A stretch of DNA of 64,000 nt from Campylobacteraceae bacterium (lineage in GTDB: Bacteria; Campylobacterota; Campylobacteria; Campylobacterales; Sulfurospirillaceae). The DNA lies in assembly GCA_027050775.1 (NCBI GenBank), contig JALUBH010000007.1, positions 1 through 64,000 on the forward strand. Direction: 5' to 3'. Below the pieces are notes generated by a model. That model saw only the letters and a list, made by a program, of their open reading frames with translations. It ran no database searches and was not told the origin of the DNA. How positions within the stretch are numbered: the first letter of the stretch is position 1; each line of letters begins with the position of its first letter. Below are positions 24,166 through 33,530 of the stretch, in pieces. Made by a program: the position numbers and the translations under genes.

Positions 24166-24337
24166 ATACGCTCCTTTTATATTTATATCTAATTTTAAAA
24201 TTTAAATTACATAATAATATAATTTGAATAGATTAACCTTGATATAAGTCAATAATGTCTCAAAAAAATAATCAATTTCAAAAATATCTATATTCCTAAA
24301 TGGTAAAATCATATAAGATTAATTGGGGGGTATTATA

Positions 24338-24499
24338 ATGAACAAAAAAAGAACGACATCTAGTACAGAATCTAAGAAAAAAAGGGGAGGGGAATTGCCA
24401 CCTTTTCTTTCCACCCAAACTAAACAGAAGCTACACGCAAGCTATGATATAATAAAAAAAACAAAGGATATGTTATGTGTATTATGCATGCTCCGATAA
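24338..24499 (+). CDS. Possible small lysine-rich protein
   Basis: A 53-codon frame with ATG at 24338 behind GGGGGGTATTATA. It encodes a basic N-terminal stretch (MNKKRTTSSTESKKKRGGEL) and ends in MLCVLCMLR. It overlaps the start of the next small gene by 25 bases in another frame. I recognise no family. The ribosome-binding sequence is strong for such a short frame, but the composition is low-complexity and it may not be translated. The rest of 24166-24337 is AT-rich and must hold the promoter of the minus-strand hao pair. Confidence 0.3.
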   Translation: MNKKRTTSSTESKKKRGGELPPFLSTQTKQKLHASYDIIKKTKDMLCVLCMLR

Positions 24500-24666
24500 A
24501 TCGAAAAACCATCAATGTATCAAATAGAAATCGAAATCGAACTAAAAAAACTTCAACCCCTTTTAATGAGGAGCTTCTAAAACCTAATCCGGATTTTGTA
24601 GATGAGAGAAAAAAGGTTGAAGCACCGCCGCAAAAGAGAGGTTTTTTTGCTAAAATTCTACAATAG
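24475..24666 (+). CDS. Small hypothetical protein
   Basis: A 63-residue hydrophilic protein rich in Asn, Arg and Lys, containing MCIMHAPINRKTINVSNRNR and ending in KVEAPPQKRGFFAKILQ. The C-terminal amphipathic FFAKILQ could touch a membrane. The start at 24475 is preceded by AAAGGATATGTT, an acceptable ribosome-binding site. It lies 33 bases before the acyl-CoA ligase gene. I know no family for it. Confidence 0.5.
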   Translation: MCIMHAPINRKTINVSNRNRNRTKKTSTPFNEELLKPNPDFVDERKKVEAPPQKRGFFAKILQ

Positions 24667-24699
24667 AGGTATAATTCTCTAAAAAATTAGGGTTTTTAC

Positions 24700-26592
24700 T
24701 TGAGAAGAGAGAACAATACACTTTTTCACATGTTTGTAAATTCGTGCGAAAGATATAAAAATAAAACGGCCTTTATCTACAAAGTAAACGAGCAAGAGTT
24801 CGAAGTATCATACCAAAAGTTTTTCGATGATGTACTTCTGCTCAGCCATGAATTAAAATTCAAAAAAATTCAAAAAAATTCAAAAGTGATGTTTGTTTGT
24901 GATAACAGATACGAATGGATAGTCACGGACCTTGCTATAATTTCTCTAGGCGCAATCAGCATCCCACGCGGTAGCGATACACCTACTGTAGAGTTAGAAT
25001 ACATCATGCGTCATTCAAAATGTGAATTTTTAATCATAGAAAACGAACCTATATACAAGTTGCATGAAGAGATGACAAAAAAGCTTGATCTAAAATCCGT
25101 CTTTATCTTAGAAGCAGAAAATATACATACATTTTTTGGCAATATCTACTCTTATAATGATCTCTTAAAAGACAAGAAGATATATACAAACGACATAAAA
25201 GAGTTCAAGGATTTAAGAAATAATCTGGATGAAAACGATACATTTACACTCATCTATACTTCCGGCACAACCGGTATACCAAAAGGCGTCATTTTAACCC
25301 ATAAAAATATCATGTACAATGTCAGAGAATTGCCTGAAGCCATAGCTTTAAATGTTGATGATATTTGGGTTTCCATCTTGCCATCTTGGCATATATTTGA
25401 AAGAGCGGTAGAGTATCTATCTATATCGCAGGGTTGTCGCACCGTCTACTCAAGCATCAAAACTTTTGCAAATGACTTAGAACAATACAAACCGACTCTC
25501 GTAGCAACAGTCCCTAGACTTTGGGAATCCATGTATATAAAGATCAACTCTAAGCTCAAAAAAGAGAATCCAAAAAAAGCAAAAATATTTAGTAAACTTA
25601 TAGATATATCAGCAGCTTACAATCACAACCTTAGAGTAATCAAAGATGAGTTGCCCGTATTTAACAAAGTGAGCTTCTTTTCTAGATGTATAGCCAAATC
25701 TTTAGCTTATATAAAGCTTTTTTTTCTTTATCTTCCAAATCTTTTTGCAAAGAAAAAACTTCGAGTGATAAAGGAAAAATTTGGGGGAAGACTTAAGCTT
25801 GCCATCAGTGGCGGCGGCTCCCTTCCTGATTTTATAGACAGTTGGATTGATGCTGTCGGTATAAGAATCGTAAATGCCTATGGCATGACTGAATGTGCTC
25901 CTGCCATCGCTGGACGGGGACTAAATTGCAATACATTTTCTACTCTAGGACTTCCTATAAAACACACTGATTTGAAAATCATAGATAAAGAAGGCAATGA
26001 GCTTAAAAATGGAAAAGTGGGAGAAATCATCATTAAAGGAGAGCAGGTAACTCCAGGTTATTATAATAATGATGAAGAAAACGAAAAATCTTTCACGGAT
26101 GAAGGTTACTTTAAAACGGGAGATTTAGGTAAACTAACGCTAAGAGGTGAGCTTATCATCACGGGCAGAACAAAAGAGATAATTGTACTTGCAAATGGTG
26201 AAAATATCGATCCTAGCCGGATAGAATCAGCCATATCAAAACTTCCTTTCATCACAGATGCTATACTTGTAGGACAGGATAAAAAAGGTTTGGGTATGCT
26301 TGTTGTACCAAATATCGAGGAGCTAGGCGAATATGTCTCTAAAAAATTTAATAAAGTCATAAATGATGTTCAAAGCCTCCTCGAGGATAAAAAAATCTCA
26401 AATGAGATAAAAATTGACATGAATAAACTGCTAAACAGCAAAAACGGCTTTAAACCGTTTGAAAAATTACAAAATATACATTTATTAAATGAGGAATTCA
26501 AAGTGGGAGATGAGTTAACAAATACTATGAAAAAAAAGAGGCATATTATCGAAAACAAATATAAAGAGATTATAGATAGATTTTTGAAATGA
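24700..26592 (+). CDS. Long-chain acyl-CoA synthetase (AMP-binding family)
   Basis: A 630-residue adenylate-forming enzyme that activates fatty acids with ATP and coenzyme A. Motifs: P-loop-like TLIYTSGTTGIPKGVILTH (about residues 185-203), YGMTECAPA (about 398-406) and the C-terminal GYFKTGDLG and GRTKEIIVLANGENIDP. The start is a TTG with AGGG about 9 bases upstream; the ATG at 24730 is a weaker alternative. It belongs to the FadD15-like group with an insertion around 280-350. It overlaps the ABC-F gene by 4 bases. The role, fatty-acid recycling or phospholipid precursor supply, is inferred. Confidence 0.9.
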   Translation: MRRENNTLFHMFVNSCERYKNKTAFIYKVNEQEFEVSYQKFFDDVLLLSHELKFKKIQKNSKVMFVCDNRYEWIVTDLAIISLGAISIPRGSDTPTVELEYIMRHSKCEFLIIENEPIYKLHEEMTKKLDLKSVFILEAENIHTFFGNIYSYNDLLKDKKIYTNDIKEFKDLRNNLDENDTFTLIYTSGTTGIPKGVILTHKNIMYNVRELPEAIALNVDDIWVSILPSWHIFERAVEYLSISQGCRTVYSSIKTFANDLEQYKPTLVATVPRLWESMYIKINSKLKKENPKKAKIFSKLIDISAAYNHNLRVIKDELPVFNKVSFFSRCIAKSLAYIKLFFLYLPNLFAKKKLRVIKEKFGGRLKLAISGGGSLPDFIDSWIDAVGIRIVNAYGMTECAPAIAGRGLNCNTFSTLGLPIKHTDLKIIDKEGNELKNGKVGEIIIKGEQVTPGYYNNDEENEKSFTDEGYFKTGDLGKLTLRGELIITGRTKEIIVLANGENIDPSRIESAISKLPFITDAILVGQDKKGLGMLVVPNIEELGEYVSKKFNKVINDVQSLLEDKKISNEIKIDMNKLLNSKNGFKPFEKLQNIHLLNEEFKVGDELTNTMKKKRHIIENKYKEIIDRFLK

Positions 26593-28424
26593 TTCAATTT
26601 GTCAATATCTCAAAGAGTTTTGCCGCAAAAGAGCTTTTTGCAAACATAAAATTTAGAGTAAATTCAAAAAATCGAGTCGGACTGGTCGGCAAAAATGGTA
26701 GTGGAAAATCGACTCTTTTTAAGCTGATACTAGGAGAGAGTGAACCAACAAGCGGAAAAATCCTGATACCTAAAAACTACAAGATAGGTGCATTAAATCA
26801 ACATCTCACATTTAGTAAAAAAACGATAAGAGAAGAGGTTTCACTTGCACTCGATGAAGAGTCAAAATACGAAACATTCAGAGTAGAAAAGATACTCTTT
26901 GGTCTTGGTTTTACACAAAATGACTTAGATAGTGAGCCACGCTCCTTTTCGGGTGGCTTTCAAATACGCATAAACTTAGCCAAACTGTTGGTAGCTGAAC
27001 CAAATATGCTTCTGTTGGATGAGCCTACAAACTATCTAGATATAGTCTCTCTTCGCTGGCTAGAATCATTTTTAAAAACTTTTGACGGTGAGGTTATGCT
27101 TATCACACATAATCGTAATTTTATGGACAAAATCACAACTCACACTATGGGAATAGTAAGGAAAAGAGTCAGCATGGTAGCAGGAGATACCCATAAATTT
27201 TATGAACAACTAAAACTAAATGACGAGCTATATATAAAAGAGAAATTTTCACAAGAAAAAAAGATAAAAGAGCTAGAGGAGTTTATAGCCAAAAACAGAG
27301 TCAGAGCTTCCACGGCCGCCCTAGCCCAATCAAAGATAAAACAGCTTGAGAAGATAAAGAGACTGGATGAGTTTAATGCGGATACAAGCTTTGATTTTGA
27401 TTTTAACTATAAAGATACGCCCGCAAAGATTTTGATGGAAGTTAAAAATTTGGGCTTTGGTTTTTCTCCTGATAAAAAACTTTTTGATGATATATCTTTT
27501 GTTTTAAAAAAGGGTGAATGCCTAGGAATTATAGGAAAAAATGGTAAAGGAAAGTCAACTTTTTTAAATGTATTAGCGGGGCAATTAAAACCAAACTGCA
27601 ACGAAATCACAATGCACCCATCTACATCTTTTGCACACTTTGGACAAACAAATATAAATCATCTAAATTTAAGCAACACTGTTTTTGAGGAGATATACAG
27701 CTCAAATACAAAACTCTCAACATCTATAGCCAAAAGTATTTGTGGTGCTATAATGTTTGGTGGTGAAAACAGTGAAAAGAAGATAAAACTTCTTTCCGGC
27801 GGAGAGAAAAGTCGTGTAATGCTAGGCAAGATACTAGCGAGTGAAGTAAATCTGCTATTTTTAGATGAACCGACAAATCATCTTGATATGGAATCTATAG
27901 ATTCTTTAACAACGGCTATTAAGAGTTTTAAAGGCTCTGTTATTATAGTCACCCACTCTGAAGAGCTACTAAGAAGCGTAGCTGAGAGACTTATCGTTTT
28001 TACCAAAGATGGGGCAGAAGTTTTTGATGGTGGATATGATCTATTTTTAGAAAAGATGGGATGGGAAGAAGAAGAGATTGTGCAAAAGGTAAAAAAAGAG
28101 CCAAAATCAAATCAGTACGAAATCAAAAAAAGAAGAGCTGCTTTGATACATGAGAGAAACTTCAAAACAAAAGAGCTTAAAAAAGAGATAGAAAAACTAG
28201 AAAAACTTATCATAGAAACAGAAAAATCTCTTGAAATTGATCAAGAAGAGCTTATAAAACTCTCCAACAAAAAAGAAAGTTCAAAAATCATAGAACTCTA
28301 TAAAGTAATCTCAAAACAAGAAGATGAGATAGAAAAAAACTTTGAAAAATTAGAAAGTGTACAGGGTAAATTTGATGAGATTATAAACGAGTACGATAAA
28401 GAACTTTCCGCTTTAGAGATGTAA
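26589..28424 (+). CDS. ABC-F ATPase (Uup/YdiF-like)
   Basis: A 611-residue soluble protein with two ABC domains. Domain 1 has Walker A GKNGSGKST and signature SFSGGFQIRINLAK; domain 2 has Walker A GKNGKGKST and signature LSGGEKSRVML. A linker of about 80 residues (about 205-285) joins them. A C-terminal coiled coil (about 515-611, rich in Lys/Glu) matches the Uup/YdiF type, which acts on ribosomes or branched DNA. No membrane segments occur, so it is not a transporter. A hairpin after the stop codon ends the transcript. Confidence 0.92.
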   Translation: MIQFVNISKSFAAKELFANIKFRVNSKNRVGLVGKNGSGKSTLFKLILGESEPTSGKILIPKNYKIGALNQHLTFSKKTIREEVSLALDEESKYETFRVEKILFGLGFTQNDLDSEPRSFSGGFQIRINLAKLLVAEPNMLLLDEPTNYLDIVSLRWLESFLKTFDGEVMLITHNRNFMDKITTHTMGIVRKRVSMVAGDTHKFYEQLKLNDELYIKEKFSQEKKIKELEEFIAKNRVRASTAALAQSKIKQLEKIKRLDEFNADTSFDFDFNYKDTPAKILMEVKNLGFGFSPDKKLFDDISFVLKKGECLGIIGKNGKGKSTFLNVLAGQLKPNCNEITMHPSTSFAHFGQTNINHLNLSNTVFEEIYSSNTKLSTSIAKSICGAIMFGGENSEKKIKLLSGGEKSRVMLGKILASEVNLLFLDEPTNHLDMESIDSLTTAIKSFKGSVIIVTHSEELLRSVAERLIVFTKDGAEVFDGGYDLFLEKMGWEEEEIVQKVKKEPKSNQYEIKKRRAALIHERNFKTKELKKEIEKLEKLIIETEKSLEIDQEELIKLSNKKESSKIIELYKVISKQEDEIEKNFEKLESVQGKFDEIINEYDKELSALEM

Positions 28425-28437
28425 CAACAATAAAATC

Positions 28438-28468
28438 CAAAGAGTTGAGCTATATGCCCAACTCTTTG
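28438..28468. terminator. Convergent terminator between ABC-F and glutaredoxin genes
   Basis: CAAAGAGTTG and CAACTCTTTG form a 10-bp stem around an 11-base loop. It overlaps the last codons of the minus-strand glutaredoxin gene and lies 14 bases after the ABC-F stop codon, so it probably stops transcription from the left. Confidence 0.65.
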
Positions 28469-28698
28469 TTGATTTTCACTTTATCGAAACCACATATCCA
28501 TCTACTTCCTATCAAAAGAGCGGGTACTCCTCTGCAACCATGCTTTTGGCAGTCTTTTGCAGCACTTTCATCTTTACTGATATCTATAACTTTGAACTTT
28601 ATCCCGTTACTTTTAAGATAGGTTTTAGCAGTTGTACACCAGTGACATCCCGGAGATGTAAACAGAACTACTCTTTTTTGTTTTTTAATTTCACTCAT
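28450..28698 (-). CDS. Glutaredoxin-family protein
   Basis: An 82-residue thioredoxin-fold protein with the redox motif CHWC at residues 15-18 and the conserved cis-Pro loop GVPALLIG. The C-terminal helix is short. CHWC differs from the classical CPYC, and an extra CGF follows at ICGFDK. It is more like NrdH/YruB-type small redoxins in Campylobacterota than classical Grx. It would reduce disulfides in the cytoplasm; its partner is unknown. Confidence 0.85.
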   Translation of the reverse strand: MSEIKKQKRVVLFTSPGCHWCTTAKTYLKSNGIKFKVIDISKDESAAKDCQKHGCRGVPALLIGSRWICGFDKVKINKELGI

Positions 28699-28724
28699 AT
28701 ATTACCTCCAAATTATTAGACTTC

Positions 28725-29624
28725 TTATTTTTTTACAGATACCATTTTAACATAAAATGCAAGAGAAATTAAGAGTATTGAGACTCCTCCTATGAGATAA
28801 ATAGCAGAAATAATATTTTTAGGGTCTGTTATGGCAAACTTAAAGACCAACATCAACGCTTCTATTGCCAAAGCTATCACGATTGAGCCTAAAAATCTAA
28901 CCATGGTTTTATGTATATCATGAGCTTCGTTGGTTTCGTTTCTACCTAGCACCTCCTCTTCAAATATCGTCTTGACAAGATCAAATATAGCCAGGGAGAG
29001 AGTTAGAAGGATGGTTGATTTAAACATCATGTCTATATTTTGCAAAGCTTGCAGTATCCCATTTTTTAAAAGATTTTCTACACTGTTGTAAAAAAGTAAA
29101 AATGCTATAGACAAAAGTGCAACAGAAAACATAGTATATGCAACCTTTGTAAAACTTCCAAAAGTTGACTGCATACTTGTGGGTTTGGTGATTTTTAACA
29201 AATCCCCAAGGTAAATATCTAAACAAACTACGAATCTCAAATCATCATTTTCATCATAAACAGGATATGCTGCCGTAACAGTCAGCTTATTTGTCAATGA
29301 AGATGGGTAAGGGTCTGTAAGAACGCATCTTTTCTCCTGAACTGCTCTGTAAAAGTATGCTCGAGCACTTCTATTTTTACCCTTACATCCCTTTAACTCA
29401 TCTTTATTTGTGATATTTTCAGATGCCTGTACTCCATTTTGATCAAGTATATAAAGTGCTTCAAAATCATCTATCTCATTTATAATTTTGCTTAGTGCCT
29501 TCTCTATCTGCTCTATGTCAGGATTTGGTAATTTTTCAGGAATATTTCTATTGAAAAGATAACAAAAATACGCTCTTGCCCGTGCTCTAGATTCTTCAAA
29601 TTCTTGAAACTCTTTTATGATCAT
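28725..29624 (-). CDS. PDC-sensor-like protein with C-terminal membrane domain
   Basis: A 299-residue protein. The first about 150 residues resemble a PDC/Cache sensor (EALYILDQNGVQASENIT, then RAYFYRAVQEKRCVLTDPYPS and the strand LTVTAAYPVYDE). Four predicted membrane segments follow (about 165-190, 200-222, 243-265 and 270-295). Cache domains normally follow a leading membrane helix and sit outside the cell; here no helix or signal precedes it. It therefore may sense a cytoplasmic ligand, or topology is unusual. No output domain is fused. Confidence 0.78.
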   Translation of the reverse strand: MIIKEFQEFEESRARARAYFCYLFNRNIPEKLPNPDIEQIEKALSKIINEIDDFEALYILDQNGVQASENITNKDELKGCKGKNRSARAYFYRAVQEKRCVLTDPYPSSLTNKLTVTAAYPVYDENDDLRFVVCLDIYLGDLLKITKPTSMQSTFGSFTKVAYTMFSVALLSIAFLLFYNSVENLLKNGILQALQNIDMMFKSTILLTLSLAIFDLVKTIFEEEVLGRNETNEAHDIHKTMVRFLGSIVIALAIEALMLVFKFAITDPKNIISAIYLIGGVSILLISLAFYVKMVSVKK

Positions 29625-29637
29625 CTGCTTTCCACCT

Positions 29638-30426
29638 CTATAAATCTCTTAGTTTTAAACTTAGCAATCCGGCATATTCATGTAGTGCCTCATAACTATG
29701 ATAAAATGCATCCATTTGCGGGAAATAGTCCCAGAAAATAGTCTCTTTTTTGCTTATTTTAAAATCAGTAGCACTTGGTATGACCTTAAAACCAAAATGT
29801 CTGTATAACTCTACTGCCCGCCTCATATGATAGGCGGAAGTGACCAAATATACAATAGGTTTTTTTATACCCATTTTGCTAAATTTTGCTTTTGTAAATT
29901 TAGCATTTTGAAACGAATCTATACTCTTATCCTCAGTAAGAATGCTAAATTTCCTTTTTTCTATCTTTTTGGAAAATGTAAAATCAAATGCAAGATTTTT
30001 CTTCATCTCTCTTAAACACCGCAAAAATGAGGCGGACTCACTCTCTTGATTTCCCAAACCACCTCCGCTAAATACAAGCGGTAAATTTTGTGATTTAGCT
30101 ATCATAAGACCATACATCACTCTTTTGTAAGTATCACTTGTTAAAGAAAGATTTTTACTGCCTATGATATTTCCTCCACCCAAAACCACAACAGCATTCG
30201 CTTGCAAATTTCTTGAAAAATCTTTTTCATATGGCTTTTCCAACGGCCGGAGCAAAAAATTTGCAACAATAGTATTGCTCAAAAGGTAAAAACAAAAAGC
30301 ACAAAAAAGAAAAAACTCTTTGAACTTTTTTGCATGAAATGCTGCTAAGAAAAATAGCAATACAAATACACCCGGTGGCAAAATGAGATAGGTAAACAGC
30401 TTGGATACTATATAGACTATACTCAT
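29638..30426 (-). CDS. YdcF/ElyC-family (DUF218) membrane protein
   Basis: A 262-residue protein with two or three N-terminal membrane segments (about 5-55) and a periplasmic or cytoplasmic DUF218 domain (about 75-250). Domain marks are ANAVVVLGGGNIIGSKNLSL, LPLVFSGGGLGNQESE, VTSAYHMRRAVELYRHFGF and DYFPQMDAFYHSYEALHEY. Relatives such as ElyC and SanA affect envelope and peptidoglycan precursor use; the reaction is unknown. It is placed 1 base after purM and 13 bases before the PDC protein gene. Confidence 0.87.
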   Translation of the reverse strand: MSIVYIVSKLFTYLILPPGVFVLLFFLAAFHAKKFKEFFLFCAFCFYLLSNTIVANFLLRPLEKPYEKDFSRNLQANAVVVLGGGNIIGSKNLSLTSDTYKRVMYGLMIAKSQNLPLVFSGGGLGNQESESASFLRCLREMKKNLAFDFTFSKKIEKRKFSILTEDKSIDSFQNAKFTKAKFSKMGIKKPIVYLVTSAYHMRRAVELYRHFGFKVIPSATDFKISKKETIFWDYFPQMDAFYHSYEALHEYAGLLSLKLRDL

Positions 30427-30427
30427 T

Positions 30428-31423
30428 TTATACCATTATCGCCTTTTTTTCGCCTTTTTTTAGTTCACCTATCACATAAGCATCACTATTTTGAAGTACA
30501 AAATCAAGATTTTGGGGGCTCACTACCAAAACCATACCAACACCCATATTGAAAGTTCTGTACATCTCCATCTCTTCTATATGAGATTTCATAAGCTCAT
30601 ATATGGGAAGTGTTTTAATACTCTCTTTTTTTACAATCGCCTGAAGATTTTCCGGTAAAACACGAGGAAGGTTTTCTATGATGCCTCCTCCTGTTATGTG
30701 AGCAAGTGCATTTATCTTCTCTTTTAGTTTTTTAAATGTTTTTACATATATCTTTGTAGGCTCTAGGAGTATATCTATGAGCGGTTTTCCATCAACTAAA
30801 GTATCAAATTTATAGTCTAACTTTTCAAAAAATAGTTTTCTAACAAGTGAGTAACCGTTTGAGTGTATGCCGGAACTTGGAAGTGCCAAAAGTATATCCC
30901 CTGCCTTTACATGTAGCAGTCTGTTCATTTCATCTTTTTCAGCAATTCCGACTGCAAATCCTGCTAAATCGAAATCTTTCGGTGCATACATACCTGGCAT
31001 TTCGGCAGTCTCACCACCTATCAAAGAGCATTCCGACTCTCGACAACCCTCTGCGATTCCGCTAACAACAGCGGTTGACTCACTTATCTCTAGTTTGCTT
31101 GTTGCATAATAATCCAAAAAAAACAGAGGAACCCCGAAGTTACATATCAAATCATTTACACACATAGCGACCAAATCTATCCCAACAGTATCAAATCTTC
31201 CACTGTCTATGGCGAGTTTTAATTTTGTACCTACTCCATCAGTTGCACCAAGCATTACAGGTTTTTTATAGCCCGATGGCAATTCGTATGCACCTGCAAA
31301 TGAGCCTATTCCTCCTAGAACATTTGAATCAAATGTTGATTTAACCATAGGCTTTATATTTTCAACAAATTGTGCACCGGCATCTATATCAACTCCTGCA
31401 TCTTTGTAGCTTACACTTGGCAT
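30428..31423 (-). CDS. purM: Phosphoribosylformylglycinamidine cyclo-ligase
   Basis: A 331-residue AIR synthetase that closes the imidazole ring in step five of purine synthesis. Visible family stretches are MPSVSYKDAGVDIDAGAQFV, LGATDGVGTKLKLA, GVPLFFLDYYATSKLE, GGETAEMPGMYAP and the ALAHITGGGIIENLPRVLP block. Length fits PurM (about 340). It lies 71 bases from the divergent coaE gene, so the gap holds both promoters. A CTACATGTA-type palindrome occurs inside it near 30908. Confidence 0.96.
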   Translation of the reverse strand: MPSVSYKDAGVDIDAGAQFVENIKPMVKSTFDSNVLGGIGSFAGAYELPSGYKKPVMLGATDGVGTKLKLAIDSGRFDTVGIDLVAMCVNDLICNFGVPLFFLDYYATSKLEISESTAVVSGIAEGCRESECSLIGGETAEMPGMYAPKDFDLAGFAVGIAEKDEMNRLLHVKAGDILLALPSSGIHSNGYSLVRKLFFEKLDYKFDTLVDGKPLIDILLEPTKIYVKTFKKLKEKINALAHITGGGIIENLPRVLPENLQAIVKKESIKTLPIYELMKSHIEEMEMYRTFNMGVGMVLVVSPQNLDFVLQNSDAYVIGELKKGEKKAIMV

Positions 31424-31494
31424 TTCTTTCCTTTTGAGTGATTTTTATGGGATTTTAGCAAAATATATGTTAAAATTGATATAAAGGCGAAAAA

Positions 31495-32070
31495 ATGATA
31501 GTATTAACAGGCTCGATTGCAACAGGAAAGAGTACCGTAAGCAGACTTCTTTCTGATAGCGGTTATGAAATAGTTGATGCTGACATGCTTGCAAAAGAGT
31601 TGATAGACGCCAAAATGGTAGAGAAACTTTTTGGAAATGACTTCGTAAAAGATGGCGATATAAACAGAATAGCCCTTGGTGATTTGATTTTCAACAATGC
31701 CTTAGAGAGGAAAAAATTAAATGAGTATATCCATCCGCTAATCAGAAAAGAGATATATACTAGAGTTAAAGCTCTAAAGAAGAAAAATTCAAGGTATATA
31801 GTCGATATTCCACTCTATTTTGAGAGTGAACACTACGATTCTTGTCTGGTTTGTGTTGTGTATTGTCCAAAAGATAAACAGATACAAAGATTAATGTTAA
31901 GAGAGAATCTAGGCAAAGAAGATGCACTAAAACGGATAGAGTCTCAGATGGATATAGAAGAAAAAAGAAAAAAAGCCGATTATGTGATAGATAACTCAAA
32001 AAACGAAGAGTATCTTTTAGGACAAACCAAAAAATTAATAAGGTATTTGGATGCAAATTTCAAAATATAA
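31495..32070 (+). CDS. coaE: Dephospho-CoA kinase
   Basis: A 191-residue kinase performing the last step of coenzyme A synthesis. The P-loop GSIATGKSTVSRLL is at residues 6-19; the CoA-binding D-A-D motif (IVDADMLAKEL) and the lid region RLMLRENL follow. The last 20 bases overlap the dapF start, so the two genes are translationally linked. Spacing and order coaE-dapF are usual in Campylobacterota. Confidence 0.95.
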   Translation: MIVLTGSIATGKSTVSRLLSDSGYEIVDADMLAKELIDAKMVEKLFGNDFVKDGDINRIALGDLIFNNALERKKLNEYIHPLIRKEIYTRVKALKKKNSRYIVDIPLYFESEHYDSCLVCVVYCPKDKQIQRLMLRENLGKEDALKRIESQMDIEEKRKKADYVIDNSKNEEYLLGQTKKLIRYLDANFKI

Positions 32071-32797
32071 CGCAAGCGGGAATGATTTTGTGATATTTCA
32101 CACTTTTAAAAAAATTGACAGAAGCAAGCTTGCCATAAAACTATGTGATAGACAAGAGGGGATAGGAGCAGACGGATTAATCGTACTTCTCCCAAATAAC
32201 AAATTCGACTTTGAGTGGCAATTTTACAACAATGACGGAAGCGAGGCTGCTATGTGCGGAAATGGCACAAGAGCTTGCGCACACTATGCTTTTAAAAATG
32301 CTTTAGCACAAGATAGTATGGTATTTCTAACAGGTGCTGGGGCTTTAAGTTCATCCGTAGAGGGCGATATAGTGGAGACTATGCTAACCGATCCTATAAA
32401 ATTGGGTGAGCCTTTTGAAGAAAATGGCATGCTTTGGTATTTTTATGATACAGGAGTTCCACATTTGGTCACTTTTGTGGATAATATGAAGAGTTTTGAT
32501 TTAGAGTTGGCGGCCAAGTTGAGATACGCACATAACGCCAATGTAAATTTTTGTTCTATAAAAGATGGAGCTATGTTTGTGAGAACTTACGAAAGAGGTG
32601 TTGAAGCTGAAACTCTAGCTTGCGGAACAGGTATGGCAGCCTGTTTTTATAGTGCAAATAAATGTAACAAAATAGGAAATTTTTCAAAAGTATATCCTGC
32701 TAGTAACGAAGAGTTAGAGTTGTGTTTAAAAGAGGAGAAGCTCTATTTTAAAGGAAGAGTGTCGAAAGTTTTCGATACTAATATTGAGTTTGTTTAA
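32051..32797 (+). CDS. dapF: Diaminopimelate epimerase
   Basis: A 248-residue cofactor-independent epimerase that converts LL- to meso-diaminopimelate for lysine and peptidoglycan. Both catalytic cysteines are seen: C69 in AAMCGNGTRACAH and the second near residue 190 in ETLACGTGMAAC. The N-terminal YNASGNDFV is typical. It overlaps coaE by 20 bases and the next gene by 14 bases. Confidence 0.95.
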   Translation: MQISKYNASGNDFVIFHTFKKIDRSKLAIKLCDRQEGIGADGLIVLLPNNKFDFEWQFYNNDGSEAAMCGNGTRACAHYAFKNALAQDSMVFLTGAGALSSSVEGDIVETMLTDPIKLGEPFEENGMLWYFYDTGVPHLVTFVDNMKSFDLELAAKLRYAHNANVNFCSIKDGAMFVRTYERGVEAETLACGTGMAACFYSANKCNKIGNFSKVYPASNEELELCLKEEKLYFKGRVSKVFDTNIEFV

Positions 32798-33530
32798 ATT
32801 TTTTGTTATTTTAATTTTTGCCATCAACTCTTTTGGAGACGGTTTTCCATATTATTACTACAATATCAAAAACACACATAGGCAAAAAAAAGAGTTTATT
32901 AAAATTTTGTTGCCCTTGGTAAAAAAAGCCAATAAAAATGTCAAAAAAGAGAGGGATTTTATCAAGTATTTTTTTGAAAATGCTGGCAAAAACAGCTTTA
33001 GAGAACTCGATGAAATATCTCTTGCCAAACTAATCCATCTCTTTAAAAAATATAAAATCAAGAATCTATTTGATGAAGATGCATATCTAAGAAAGATAGA
33101 TATTGTTCCTGCGTCTTTGGCTATAGCACAAGCCGCAGCTGAGAGCGCGTGGGGAAAGAGTAGGTTTATAATCGAAGCCAATAATATCTTTGGTCAATGG
33201 ACATATTCAGGCAAAGGACTTGTTCCTATCAACAGAGACGAGGGGAAAACACATACATTGAAGATTTTTAGCACTCTTCAAAGCTCTGTAAATGCTTATG
33301 TGCTAAATTTGAATAGAAATCCAGCTTATAAAATGTTCAGAAAACTTAGAGAAAATGCACATAAAAACAAGATGATTTTTAATGGTCTCATGGCATCAAA
33401 AGCGATGATAAACTACTCTCAAAGAAGAGGAAAATATATAAAACTTTTAGATACCATAATTACTAGCAATAACCTACTCTACTATGATTACGCCTATAGT
33501 CCGGCATCTTTTATGGCTTCTGCTTGGTAG
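32784..33530 (+). CDS. Exported glucosaminidase-domain (Bax-like) protein
   Basis: A 248-residue protein with TTG start overlapping the end of dapF. A signal peptide (about 1-18) is followed by a helical region and a glucosaminidase domain. The catalytic Glu is in [13 protein letters not shown], and [14 protein letters not shown] follows. Proteins of this Bax/FlgJ-like family cleave peptidoglycan glycan strands. Its 3' end overlaps the convergent prfA gene by 37 bases, an unusually long antisense coding overlap. Confidence 0.85.
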   Translation: MSLFKFFVILIFAINSFGDGFPYYYYNIKNTHRQKKEFIKILLPLVKKANKNVKKERDFIKYFFENAGKNSFRELDEISLAKLIHLFKKYKIKNLFDEDAYLRKIDIVPASLAIAQAAAESAWGKSRFIIEANNIFGQWTYSGKGLVPINRDEGKTHTLKIFSTLQSSVNAYVLNLNRNPAYKMFRKLRENAHKNKMIFNGLMASKAMINYSQRRGKYIKLLDTIITSNNLLYYDYAYSPASFMASAW

